A model generated the notes under the pieces. It did no database searches. It saw only the letters and a list, made by a program, of their open reading frames with translations, and was not told the DNA's origin. DNA of 64,000 bases. Source: Forficula auricularia (taxonomy: Eukaryota; Arthropoda; Insecta; Dermaptera; Forficulidae). The stretch is taken from positions 7,514,420 to 7,578,419 of the forward strand of contig JALMQS010000089.1 of the NCBI GenBank assembly GCA_024734495.1, given 5' to 3'. Of this stretch, positions 35,057 through 46,535 are shown one piece after another. Each line of letters starts with the position of its first letter. Within the stretch, counting starts at the first letter, position 1. A program made the position numbers and the translations under genes.

Positions 35057-35861
35057 AGTTATGGAACTGAATCCCAATGAAAACAATATAATATAGTTTC
35101 AGATGTCCTTGTTTCCTAAATCATCTGGTCGATCAATTTCTTCTAAATATATCTAAATTGAATTATTAAATATTTTCAATTTTCTCTTTCGTTTTTAGCC
35201 CGATATAAGTAATTTAAAATTGAAATATTTTGTTATGCAAATAATTGAAGAAAGCGATAATATGATTAGCTCAGCTGTGGGGGTGAGTAGGCGGAGCCAA
35301 CCAAATAAGACACGATGTTTAATCGATATTCGAGAATTCGACTCAACTTTCTTTCCAGCAATGCATTTTTCTTTTTGAACTCTTGCGCTGCTGATCCATT
35401 AGCTCTCCTTTCTTTCTCGTTTATGAACGAGAGGGTCAGTTCAAGAATCTTTTAATTGTATTCTCTCAGGGGAGAAGCCCCATCGGAGCATACATTACTT
35501 CCTTTCCAAATTAAAGATAAAGAGCAAAATATATTTGCATAAAAAAATAGCGAAAGAAAAGATTCTGGAAGTGATGGCCCCTCATCAACGGTCGACTCGA
35601 CTGTCGTGGATATGGAAAGCAGACAGAGAGTTCAAATGAAAATAACAAAATCTGATTACAGCAAAGCAAGCCAATGAGAAAGTTTATTTACTTCTAGCTG
35701 GACTTAAACATTTCATGAGTCAACATTTATAAGCATGATATTATTTTTTTCCACTTTGACCTTTATTTTAAAAATAGAAAAATCTGATTCGGAAAATGCC
35801 TGCTTTACACGGGACGTTTTTTTATACAATTGTATAAAAAATAGTGTTAATATAAGAAGCC
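35057..35861. other. No gene recognised
   Basis: Includes a GC-richer patch at 35275-35480; no domain or repeat partner was seen. Confidence 0.45.
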
Positions 35862-36262
35862 ATGTACGGGTATGAAACCTGGGCAATTAGAGAAGAGGAG
35901 AGAAAGAGATTAGAGGCTTTCGAAATGTGGTGCTACAGAAGAATGATGAATATCAAATGGATGGATAAAATTACAAATGAAAAAGTTCTTGGAAGAATCG
36001 AAGAAAGAAGAAGCTTGTGGAAGAGTCTGAAGAAGTGAAGAGGTCAGATGATGGGGCACACCCTGAGACATGGGGGACTGCTTAGGGATATCTTGGAGGG
36101 GGAGGTGGGAAAGAAAAGGGGAAGGGCCAGATTAGAATATTTCAACCAAATAATTGAGGATATTGGATGCCAGACATTTAGAGAGGTCAAACAGCTGGCG
36201 GTGGACAGAGTCGAGTGGAGACGGATTGTTGCATCAAACCAGTCTTAGGACTGTATACTATG
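35862..36262 (+). pseudogene. 5'-truncated RTE-type LINE fragment, copy 2
   Basis: It encodes the same C-terminal region as the copy at 12343-12807 (MYGYETWAIREEERKRLEAF, CYRRMMNIKWMDKITNEKVL, ...RIVASNQS). A TGA at about 36036 interrupts it between LWKSLKK and RGQMMGHTL. The microsatellite tail seen in the first copy is missing; ACTATGATAG follows. Confidence 0.85.
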
Positions 36263-36469
36263 ATAGAATTAAAGGTAAAAGAGAAAACTTTTTCATGACC
36301 CGCCACTCTCCGCAAATTGGGATCATTTGGCAATTTGTTGTCAGTGAACATTTTCTGCTAGAAAGCTGAAACATGACTGAAAAGTGTAGGTTATTAAAAT
36401 ACTTTTTTTTTTTTGCAAAATTTAAATTTTAAGTTAACCGTTGAAAAACTCTCCATGTATTCTATTTTT

Positions 36470-36840
36470 AAACGCTTTATTAATTAGCTTCACCAATATG
36501 TATGTATGTATGCATGTATTTATCTATGTATCAATGTGACTTTTGTTCTGTTAAATTCCGCAAACATTTCTCTATAAAAATAATTGTTTACTCAATTTAA
36601 ATGAAATTATATAAAAATAAATAAATTTCATTCTGTTAAATTCCGCAAACTTTTCTCTATAAAAATAATTAAGACTAAAAAGTAAAACTAAAAAACACGC
36701 TTCTAAAAAGTATAAAATAATGTAAAATCAAAAAGCGTGCGGCCCTTTGTCGAAATTAATTAAAAATACATGTTTCTGCCCCCCACAATTTATTACATTA
36801 TTTTGTACTTTTTAGAATCGTGTTTTTTGTAATGAAGATA
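36470..36840. mobile_element. Palindromic MITE family P with tail, inverted copy 3
   Basis: It is the reverse complement of 33570-34040, about 85 percent similar by eye: ATGTATGTATGCATG, TTCTGTTAAATTCCGCAAAC twice (36548-36567 and 36632-36651), then a shortened palindrome (36684-36832) with ACACGCTT ends and the AAAAAGCGTG core. The palindrome here is only about 150 bp. Confidence 0.8.
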
Positions 36841-37600
36841 AAATCAATTCGCCGCCCGAAAAATACATTATCTGAGCTTAAATTTCTTGATTTATCTAGA
36901 CAGAAGAACAGAAAAAATCATAATTGAAAATATTTTTCTCCCACTTTTTGGACATTTATAAAATTTAAATTGGAGGAAATAAGCGAAAATTTTTTAAAGA
37001 CTATACATTCTCGGTGAATTTTAGTTATTTGACAATTTTTTGTCAACAAACAGTTTGAGCAAACATGATAAATCATGACTTAAAGATGCAGCTTAATATA
37101 AAGATCGATAGAAATGTTTCCATTTTCACAATCGGAAATCTGAAGCAAAAAGCCAATAAATCGATTTTTCTCTTTTGAAATACAAAAATTTTGAAATCAG
37201 AAATAAGTTTCTAGCTTTTATTTTGGATTTACTTGGGCTATTGGAATCTGGAACGAAACAAACATTCCCAAAGACGGAAAAATTCATTCTTAATTTTTCT
37301 CCATCATTCAAACACTTTCAAATGGAAATAAGCAAAGAAAAATAATTGAAGATTTTTTTACTTATTACTTAATTTAATATCAAACCACCAATTACGCTAC
37401 GGATCTTCGCTGATGAGTGATGAGATAAGCTTTTGGCTAAATTTGATTTATTTCTCTTGGCCGTCTTTTTATTTGAAGTATCTACCTATAGTTTGTTTGA
37501 ATTATTTTTTTAACGTTAACGGCCTTGACAATTTCAAAGCATCGGTTTCCAAAGAATTTCCGAACTTATGAAACATGTGACCAAATTCTCTTTTGGTCTT
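36841..37600. other. No gene recognised
   Basis: AT-rich sequence with short frames only. Confidence 0.5.
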
Positions 37601-37602
37601 TT

Positions 37603-37860
37603 GAATTTTAAGTCGATTCCTCCATGTCTTCAACAACGGTTACCAATAATACCTAATCGAAATGTTAAAAATTCAATATAGAATGGTTATTCATCAAGCA
37701 TTAGATGAAAATCTATGGCTATTTTTGATTTTAAGTCAACATTTACTTCAAATAGACAGTGATATCTGATTATATTTAATAAAGGAATAAACATATTAAT
37801 AATTTCAAACTACTATGAATAAATTCTAGCAACGATTTGATGCAATTTATTTAGTAATTG
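37603..37860 (+). repeat. One unit and flank of the 119-bp fold-back family
   Basis: TTTTAAGTCGATTCCTCCAT, TGTCTTCAACAACGGTTACC and GAATGGTTATTCATCAAGC match the units at 7127-7560. AATAAAGGAATAAACATATT and TCTAGCAACGAT match the outer flank at 6700-6800. Confidence 0.75.
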
Positions 37861-39699
37861 TAAAAGTATATATATTGAATATGTTAGATCAAATAATTAA
37901 TTAATATTTTGATCTAGGATGCTCAATATATAGGTGGATTTCCAATTAGTAGCCTGTTGTGTCACTATAGAAGAATTACTATCTTTCATATTCTTGTATA
38001 GAAGATAATAAATGAAATAATATCGCGGTCTAATTAAGATATTTTTTATTATTATTATTTTATTAGATAAATATCCCAGTATTAAATATTATAGGTACAA
38101 AAAAAATATACATATTTTGTTTTTTAAATCGATATCTATTCCAATTGAACAATGATTATAGAAATTGTCTTATTTTTGTGCAATTATACCTATTTATTAT
38201 ATTAAATCAAAGCGGCCTTTTTCTCAGTTTTATGTATTTTTTATCAATTCACTTTAAGTAAATTAAGTAGGTGTATAAAAAGTCGTGTGATTTTATGAAT
38301 TTTTTGTTCAGCAGAGCACCTATTAAGCTTATATTGTACAAGAAAGGAATCTTTCGTTCTGATTCCATGAAATGTCATCTATACCGAATTATAGTTAATT
38401 TCTTGTTTTATTTCGTGATTTCTTGGTGGGAAACTATAAAAGTTTTATATATACTTAGATACCTATATAGCGTGAAATCATCAAATGAACTCTTGACCAA
38501 CATGGTCGATTAACAGTTTTTAATAGAAATAGGCATAAAACATAATATGCATTGCAAGAGAGAAGTTCAATTTATATTCCTGAATAAATATATTCAATCC
38601 CATAAATGAGATCATCCCATCATGCATAATAATAAAAAAAAAAATTGCACCAATCGGAAGATATTTTTTGAACAGGTATGTACAGTTATTCAGTTGCATT
38701 TTCATGGAAGATATATTTTACAGATAAAACATACATTTGAAATCACAATTCTACAATAGTTCTAGAATTTCACTATTTTTACTTTCACTTATACTTATAG
38801 GGAATCCCGAAAGTTACAAGTATTGCTATTTTCGAAAAATTCTATTTCTAAATCTATACAATTTAATTTTAGTTGGACAACTCCAAGTGATAGTATTCGA
38901 ATAATCCTCAGATATGGAAGCTTAATTTTGAAAAATAAAACCTCGTTACTGGGCGTCATCGTCAGAGCCAAAATGTTTGGTTTTAGCCTGACATATTTAA
39001 TGGACGGGTATATTTTGCTACAGGATCCGAATAATAGCCGTCAAAATGTTTGCCAAGAGCAAGGTTTGGACTCGCTTTTTTATCGCTCGGTTATCCCAGC
39101 AGCTAGCACCTGGGTTTTTTATTATAAAATAAAATTTAAATAATTAAATTTTTTATATTAATATATACCTAAATTATAGAATCCATCACAGATATAATCA
39201 AAATGTAAAAAATTTCCATTCCTATTTAAAATATTTTATTTTTCTTAGTTGGGGAGAACCGTAATTTACGAATATATCTGCAGCGATATATAAATAAATT
39301 AATCATGTTTATTTTCAAGTCTAATTATTATGTCATTCGAAAATTTTCTATTAAATAGTCTCTTTTAATCAACATCTCTCATTTTCAATATCCAACTTAT
39401 TAATTTTCATAAATATCTAACTCTGTGTTAATTATCCACTTGACTATAATATAAAATGTCCGCCCGATTACTAGATGGTTTTCTTAACACCTTCATTCTT
39501 ATTCGACGACATGAGATATTTGTAATTATATTGATCCTTTAATTAACTAAAGTCATTAACTCATTTCTAAAACATAATTAAAATAAGATGAAGTAAAATG
39601 GAACAATATGAAAATAGAGCACAAAGTTATTAAATTAAGTAGGTAAGACAGTTCTAAGAAAAAATAAATAAGAAAAATAGTATCGACATTATATTTTAC
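37861..39699. other. No gene; small repeat at 39435-39540 shared with 45755-45850
   Basis: Open frames at 38271 and 38823 have no recognisable domain. ATGTCCGCCCGATTACTA and following bases recur as ATGTCCACCCGATTACTA at 45770, with about 100 bp of similarity. Confidence 0.4.
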
Positions 39700-40540
39700 A
39701 TACAACACCCCCTTCTTTGAAATTTTCAGACTTTTTCTAGTTTCCCGCTTATAACTCGAAAACAGTTCATATTTTGCAAATAACCGTCCTATAGTAAATT
39801 AAAGAGGCCAAAATTTCGAGTTTATTAAAAAAATATGCAAAATTGGTCTAGTAGTTCGATTTTTAATGAGGATCCAAAAAACAGCCCCGGGATCACTTTT
39901 GAATATCCCAAAAACTATCATTTTATCCGACTTTTCCCATTTTGACCATGAAGGAGCACGTTTTCGACAAAGACCACTCTATACATATTTAAACTAGATT
40001 AAATTTGATGCAATTGAAACAAAGTGTCATCTTAATTCGATAATGTTAGCCCGTGCCACAATGAGGTTGAAATTTTGAAAAAATGCAATTTATTGCAAAA
40101 AGTGTAGTTTTCCTTCATAAAAGGAAAACCACTCATTCTAGAAAGTTGATTTATATCTCATTATCTAGGAAATTTTATTGACTTGAACGTCTACTTGGAC
40201 CACCTTTTTGTTAAAAGTCTTAGATTTATAGATATCCAGCATTTTCCATGACAGAAAATGATCCGTTGTTTCAAAAAATTTCAGTTTTTCCTTCGTAAAA
40301 TGAATACCACTCATACTAGAAACTTGATTTCTCTCTTATTTTCTAAGAAATTTTATTTACTTGAACGGTTACTTAGAGCACTTTTTTGATAAATCTCTTA
40401 AATTTTTAGATATCCTACATTTTCCGGACACGATATGATCCGAATCCTGAAAAGCGTCATGGAAAATGCTAGATATCTATAAATTTAAGAGATTTATCAA
40501 AAAAGTGCTCCAAGTAAACGTTCAAGGCATTACGATATAT
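39700..40540. repeat. Tandem and inverted repeat, about 177-bp period
   Basis: Two units start at about 40106 and 40283 (AGTTTTTCCTTC.TAAAA, CCACTCAT.CTAGAAA, TTATTTACTTGAACG). The end of the second unit returns inverted at 40455-40530 (GGAAAATGCTAGATATCTAT, TTTAAGAGATTTATCAAAAA), forming a hairpin. The upstream part 39700-40100 has the same style but no clear unit. It is non-coding. Confidence 0.65.
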
Positions 40541-41235
40541 TTATCCTCTTCTTCTTCTTTTTCTTTTATTGTAGGCTATTAGCTTGATTTTCTTCACAGT
40601 GGCTCAGATCTCTGTGGGATTTCCCAACTCTCAGCCCACCTCTTCGGCGATCTGAATCTAGGTCTCACTGCTGCTGATTTTCCATCCCTTGCTATTCTCA
40701 ATAGCCGCTCTTCGCTGGCTCTATCGAGGTGGTTGCTCCATTCTTTTCGGCGCACTCGGGTCCATTTATTTATGTCCTGTATATTGCACTGGTCCCTCAC
40801 ATCTTTGTTTCTCATCCTATCCCACACCAATTCCAGATCTTAATGTTTTCATTTCTGTTGTTATCATCAACTGCTTGGTTCTTTCGGTTTCAGCTCGGGT
40901 TTAAGCCCCATAAGTTATAATGGGCCTCACAGTCGTTTTGTATATCTTCATTTTGGAATCTATGGTCATGAATGTATTTCTCCAGACCACATCTCGAGGA
41001 TATCCAAATATTTTTGAACCCTTTATAGTTTGTTCTTTCACTTCGTTGTATAAATTTCGGTCACTGATGATGTGACATCCGAGGTATTTAAATGACATCA
41101 CTTGTGCAATGATGTTTCCTTCCAATTCTAGTTTACACCAAATCGGTTCTCTTAAAACAACAAGTGATTTGGTTTTCTTGACTGAGATTGCCATATTAAA
41201 TTTTTTAGCTGTAATGTTGAACCTATGGAGCAATC

Positions 41236-41490
41236 TTTTTTTATGATAATGATGAGAGAAGGAGTTACACCAAAAAGGTGCAACCCCTAAAGGCCTGGGT
41301 TGGCCCCTCCATCGTGAAAAGAAGAAGAAAGAATTTTATGGGTTGGACGGGGGTCGAAGGTATCTGTGGATACGGGTCTTAAATAGCTGAAGGTTATAAG
41401 TCGCGGGAAAGATGGTGGCAGGGAGCGAGTTCCAGTCTCTGGAGGTCATAGGGATAAAAGAGTTGAGGAAGCGCAGGTTAACTTCCGAGT
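41236..41490 (-). mobile_element. 5'-truncated Jockey-type LINE 3' end inserted in the RTE element
   Basis: On the minus strand, RFLNSFIPMTSRDWNSLPAT and YNLQLFKTRIHRYLRPPSNP are the last residues of a Jockey-group ORF2, followed by a 3' UTR of about 100 bases and an A7 tail (T7 on plus, 41236-41242). It interrupts the RTE frame between YADDDVLISDSE and LLHRFN-like sequence. Its 3' UTR is shared with the SINE at 11281-11668. Confidence 0.8.
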
Positions 41491-41989
41491 CGGAAATAAG
41501 TACATCGTCGTCAGCATACCATATGATGTTAATTTTATTATCTCCCAACTCATAGCCGTTCATGACCTTTGATTTTGTTATAATCTCGTCCATTATTAAA
41601 TTGAAGAGAGCAGGACTTGGAGAATCCCCATGTCTTACTCCTACGGAAGTCTTGATTGGTGCGGTTAATCCTTCTTCTGTCCTTATTCTTGTTTCAGTTT
41701 CGATATTTATTTATCTAATGAGACCTATTAAATCGTCTGGAACTTTTTTTCGCTTTAGGATGGGCAGTATATCTTTTAGTTGGATTCGATCAAATGCTTT
41801 AGTAAGATCAACGAAACACATGAAAGCTGTTTTGGCAAATTCTATAACTTTTTCTGTTATTTGACGGAGAATAAATAGGGCTTCTATTGTTGATCGATTT
41901 TTCCTGAAACCTAGTTGTTCCTCGCTTATGTTGAGAAATGGCTCGAATCTAGATAGAATAATTTTTGTCAACGTTTTTACTTTATCCAA

Positions 41990-42394
41990 TGCGAAGCATG
42001 GGTAAATTATTGTAATCGGTCTCGCGGCAAGCGTGGCTTCAAAGGGTCCTCAGGTAAAGACTACGGAATCCATGGTCTCAATTAAAGTCACAAATTGTAG
42101 TATTCAATTAAATTGAATTTTAGCACGTGACGGTTTTGCCAAAAATTGCATGGGGTCTCGCGTGGATGTATGGATGGATGTTATCGATTTTTCGTCCAAG
42201 ATTTTTTCCACACCGTTGCACCGATTGAAATGAAATTAAAAACCTACCATTCTTTTAACAAAATGAAGAGCTGATTAGTTTTTGATACATATCGACCCAC
42301 AAACATTAAGAACTTTATTTCAGAACATTTTTAGTTTTTTCTAAATATCTTGAAAATGACTTAACCAATTTTTAATATTGTACTCAAGAGCGTG
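41990..42394. mobile_element. About 400-bp non-coding insertion in the RTE element
   Basis: It separates the ITLLSTILKI and LTKIILSRFEPF parts of the reverse transcriptase. It contains AGCTGATTAGTTTTTGATAC and ATATCGACCCACAAA, a diverged R2 landmark. The left end has ATGCGAAGCATGG, a small palindromic sequence. Its class is not determined. Confidence 0.55.
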
Positions 42395-42766
42395 ATACCT
42401 CTATAATTGGAAGGTGAATTTTTGTCTCCTCTCTTGAATACTGGGATAGTTACACTAATTTTCCATTCCTTAGGAATCTTAGTTGTTTGAAGTATTAAAT
42501 TTATTAATTTAGTAACTTCTTCATCAAGATAATTTCCACCATATTGAATTAGCTCGTTTGAGATTTCATCGATACCAGGGGTCTTCCTATTTTTTAATGA
42601 AAGGATTATCCTCTGAACTTCAATTTCCTCTATCATAGTGGTTTGGTTCTGGCATTGTGGAATTTCCTCGCGTTGGTTATTAAAATCTTCATTTTGGTCT
42701 GATTGATCTGCGTCATATATTTTTATAAAATCTTTCATCCATTGACTCTTAGTGATGTTATATTTT

Positions 42767-43458
42767 GAGAGTGTCATTAATCTCGTCCTTCCTATTTCGC
42801 AACATTTTCCAAACTTTACGTTGTGACCCATATAAATCATTTTCCATATCTTTAGTAAATTTTTCCCAGTAATCCTGTTTAATTTCTCTAATTTGGCGAT
42901 TAGCCATATTTCTTTCTTGGATGTATAACTGGCGGTCCTTCTGCTTCCGACTTTCTTTCCACCTTAAGAATGCTGTCTTTTTTTTTTAATGCAATCGAAT
43001 GCATGAAGGGGAGCACGAGTAAAGAAGTAGCCCCTATGAATCTCGAAAGACTTGCATTACCGAAGAGAAGGAAAAGTTGATTAAGTGAGAGGGTGGAGAC
43101 GTAGGTGTTTATGAGAGTGTCATTAATCTCGTCCTTCCTATTTCGCAACATTTTCCAAACTTTACGTTGTGACCCATATAAATCATTTTCCATATCTTTA
43201 GTAAATTTTTCCCAGTAATCCTGTTTAATTTCTCTAATTTGGCGATTAGCCATATTTCTTTCTTGGATGTATAACTGGCGGTCCTTCTGCTTCCGACTTT
43301 CTTTCCACCTTAAGAATGCTGTCTTTTTTTTTAATGCAATCGAATGCAAGAAGGGGCGCACCAGTAAAGATGCAGCCCCTATGGATCTCGAAAGACCCTT
43401 GCATTACCGAAGAGAAGGGAAAGTTGATTAAGTGAGAGGGTGGAGACGTAGGTGTTTA
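42767..43458. repeat. 346-bp tandem duplication across a LINE-LINE junction
   Basis: GAGAGTGTCATTAATCTCGT begins at 42767 and again at 43113. CTGTCTTTTTTTT falls at 42973 and 43319, the same 346-bp offset. Each unit comprises RTE linker sequence plus the 3' end and poly(A) of the Jockey-type element. The copies are nearly identical, so the duplication is young relative to the elements themselves. Confidence 0.88.
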
Positions 43459-45060
43459 TGCACTCGGGTTTTGAAGGTTTGAAGATTATAAGTGCTGGGA
43501 AAGATGGAGGCTGGGAGAGAGTTCCAGTTCCTTGAAGTCATGGGGATATACGTATTGGCGAATGAAGTGGTCCGGCACTTTTCTAATTTGACCGCGAAAG
43601 AGTGTTGGGAGTCGGCAAAACGCGTGCTACGCGCAAAGCATGCTTTGGGGGGAATTATTGATTTTATCTCATCAGAGCACCTGCCGTGATAGTATCTATA
43701 GAAAAGGGAAAGGGCAGAGACATTTCTTCGATGAGCTAGCGAGTCGAGGGAGTCGGTGAGGGTAGAATCGTCAATTAGCCTGACGGCTCGTTTCTGAATT
43801 GCATCCAGGGTAGTAAGAGAATATTTAGAGGCTCCTCTCCATAGATGAGAGCCGTATTCGAGACAGGGGCGGATTTGGGCCTTGTAGATGGTGAGAAGAT
43901 GTGGGGGCGTGAAAAATCGCTTGGACCTGAATAAGTAGCCAATCTTCCTTGCTGCAGATTTCGCCACAGAGGAGATGTGTTCATTCCAAGATAGGTTAGA
44001 TGCGACAGAGACGCCCAACATGGATAGGCTGTCACACATTTTCAGGGTATTCGAATCGAAGTGAATATCAGGGAAATTTTTATTTTCGCGCCTAGAAATT
44101 AGACAACATTGAGTCTTGTTTGCATTAAAGTTAACTAAATTTTGAGAGCCCCATTTATTCAGTTTGTCTAGGTCGAGAGTGATTGAGGAGGCAACATTGA
44201 TTCGATTATTCGGGAGTGAGGGTTTGCCGTGCAGAGTGCTATCGTCGGCGTAACAATGAGTGGGGTTTGACGTTTGATCGATAAGGTCGTTTATATAAAT
44301 TAGGAAGAGTGTGGGGAGATTACAGAGCCTTGGGGAACACCAGCGTTTGTGGAGAACGATTCAGATGATATTCCATCCACCACAACTTTTATACTACGGT
44401 TTGTCAGAAAGCTTTCTATCCATTTGTGAAGTGTTGGTGTGAATCCAAAGGCTGTCAGTTTGGCAAGAAGATTTTTGTGCCAAACTTGGTCAAAAGCTTT
44501 TGAGATATCTAGGGCTACAGCGAGGGTTTCTTTTCCGGTCTCTAGAGTTTTGTTCCAGATGTGGGTGACATAGGTTAAGATGTCGCCTGTGGAACGATTT
44601 TGTCTAAATCCATATTGCCTATCGTGAATTATTTTATTATTTTCTAAGTGACGAAGGACGTGTTGGTTTATAACCATTTCCATTATTTTGGAAAGAACAG
44701 AGGTGATCGCGATAGGTCTGTAATTAGAGATTTGTGAAGAGTCACCTTTTTTAGGAATAGGTGTGACTCTGGCTATTTTCCAGCTTTTGGGGAATATGCC
44801 CGATTCGTAAGAGAGTTGGAATAGCTTGGATAAAATAGGGGCAAGTTCAGGGGCGCGTTTTTTAATGAGAATTGGTGGGATGTCATCTGGGCCAGTGGCG
44901 GAGTTGGATTTCAATTTTTTAATGGCTTTTTTGATTATTTGGGGCCTGAAAATTATTTTGTCCATGAGGTTGGTTTGGGGGGTATAAGTGGTCGGGTTAA
45001 GCCCTTTGTCATCTAAAGTAAAGTTAGTGGCGAAAAACGAGGCTCGTGATTCAGTTTATT
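43324..45060 (-). mobile_element. 5'-truncated Jockey-type LINE
   Basis: The element lies on the minus strand: reverse transcriptase, C-terminal domain, 3' UTR and an A9 tail (T9 on plus, 43324-43332). It sits inside the RTE element, whose sequence resumes at 43322. The left (5') border near 45060 is where coding similarity stops; the endonuclease is absent. Confidence 0.8.
43428..44965 (-). pseudogene. Jockey-type ORF2: reverse transcriptase, one frameshift
   Basis: 44300-44965 encodes SNSATGPDDIPPILIKKRAP, ARVTPIPKKGDSSQISNYRP, RQYGFRQNRSTGDILTYV, ALDISKAFDQVWHKNLLAKL and AGVPQGSVISP. At about 44318 one base appears missing. The shifted frame then continues TLFLIYINDL, HCYADDSTLHG (the polymerase active site) and on into the open 43428-44039 stretch (LGVSVASNLSWNEHI, RPCLEYGSHLWRGASKYSL, NWNSLPASIFPSTYNLQTF, ending LRLHPLT). 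Without the endonuclease, and with a frameshift, it cannot act on its own. Confidence 0.85.
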
Positions 45061-46533
45061 CAGTGGCGGTCGTGGCCACTGAACGAACCATTTGGGTGGA
45101 AGAGGGGCGGAAGTGAGGGAAACGCAAAATTTCTGTTTATTGCCTTGTGTAAAGATAAAAAGGCCCGTTTTCCATTGGGGCAAGATGCGAGACGGTAAGC
45201 AATCCTCTGATCGAATGAAAAGCATTTACTTTGCGACATACAACCGGCCCTTAGTCGGGATAACAAGCTCTCAAGCCCCCCTCTACGGCAAGGTGACATC
45301 CTCGGGGGGATATCTTTATAAATTCATCAAATGAAATGTAAAATATTATGCCGAATAATCGAATTCAATCGAAACTTTTCTTTTGAAGTGAAACTTCTTA
45401 TGAGGTGGTAATTCAAATCGAAATTAAACTGAAATTTCAAAAGGCGCAGTAAGTGGATATTGGAATCCAGTTATAGACGACACACAGACAGAAAAAAATC
45501 ATGGTTGAAAATGATTTTCCTCTACGTTTCCAACATTTTCAAACGCAATCAGCAAAAAAAGATAAAAAAAATACCTAAATTCTATACTAAGACCTCTCTG
45601 CTATACCAATTATTTTAGAATTAATTCACTGGCCCCGCAGGTGGCCTCCGAGACACGTAGCAAGTAATAAATACTTTTGAGCTTAAATGTAAAAATGTTG
45701 ATCATGAAAATTGAAAATTGTTCATTGGGTTAATATCTGTAAATAATTAAATAAACTATTATACTTCAATGTCCACCCGATTACTATACGGTTCTCTTAA
45801 CAGCTACTTTCTTATTTGCCGTCATGAGTTATTTGTAATTATATCTTATCGATCCATAAATTATAATAGATTTGACTAGAAACAGATTCTATATTTAGTA
45901 ATAGATCCAATAATCAAAGTCATTAACTAACATCTTAAGTTAGAGGAGGTGTTCCTTAGTTAATAATAGAAAGTAGGGCCAAATCGGACATACTCGAATG
46001 CAATATTAACTGTTCATTAATGCTTTGCTAGAGTCAAAGCCTCAGTTGTATATCTAAAATAGGTTATTATAAATTAATTACGATTATACCTTTTGAAGTT
46101 TATCTTATTAGAAATTCAATCATTTTTACATTTGACACAATACTTAATTTAAATTGCAATAGTGTTTCATCGAGACAAGAAATCTGGTAGCAAAATCCAA
46201 ATTGAAAATGAAGGAATAAGAGAAAAGAAGAGCAAAGTAGGTATAAAAATGAGTAACATATAATGTTGAAAAGCATTTTATTATTTAAAGTTTTGTCATA
46301 AAAAAGAAAGTCTTAGAAGAAAGAAATCATTATTATTTACAATTGTCAGATTGACCTAGTAATGGGTTAGATAAGGTGACTTTTGAAGAGTCTTACATTG
46401 TCTTACATTCAGATACAACTTGTAACAGAAACTCCCGTTGTTCTTAGTCTTTCGCCTAACAAGAATTAAAATTTTGAATAAATTTTATCCCCCTTTCAGC
46501 TGTGTCATTGACAACTTTAAAATCCTACACTAT
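45061..46533. other. No gene; shared 36-bp terminus at 45217-45253
   Basis: AAAAGCATTTACTTTGCGAC, continuing ATACAACCGGCCC, also occurs at 51830-51865 and 52170-52203, each time with different sequence following. 45755-45850 resembles 39435-39540. The remainder is AT-rich without recognisable features. Confidence 0.5.
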
Positions 46534-46535
46534 TT

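Larger units (their letters stand above)
40545..43322 (-). pseudogene. RTE-type LINE ORF, fragmented by indels and insertions
   Basis: Read on the minus strand, pieces of one endonuclease-reverse transcriptase occur in order. 43110-43322 and 42767-42980 (duplicated) encode the linker (LRWKESRKQKDRQLYIQERN, KVWKMLRNRKDEIND). 42395-42840 has SLKNRKTPGIDEISNELIQY, VTIPVFKRGD and NYRGITLLSTILKI. 41711-41989 has QLGFRKNRSTIEALFILRQI and FVDLTKAFD. About 41495-41700 has the YADDD active site. 40594-41233 has KTKSLVVLREP, FKYLGCHIISD and the tail with NHLDRASEERLLRIARDG. In-frame stops and frameshifts occur, including a stop after TYGA (about 40901). The 3' end (40545-40565) is a GAA-rich run. No intact endonuclease is present. 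Confidence 0.82.

Noticed and set aside
38823..39143. 106-aa plus-strand open frame
   Set aside because: No recognisable domain, AT-rich codons, and no supporting context; kept only as unannotated sequence.
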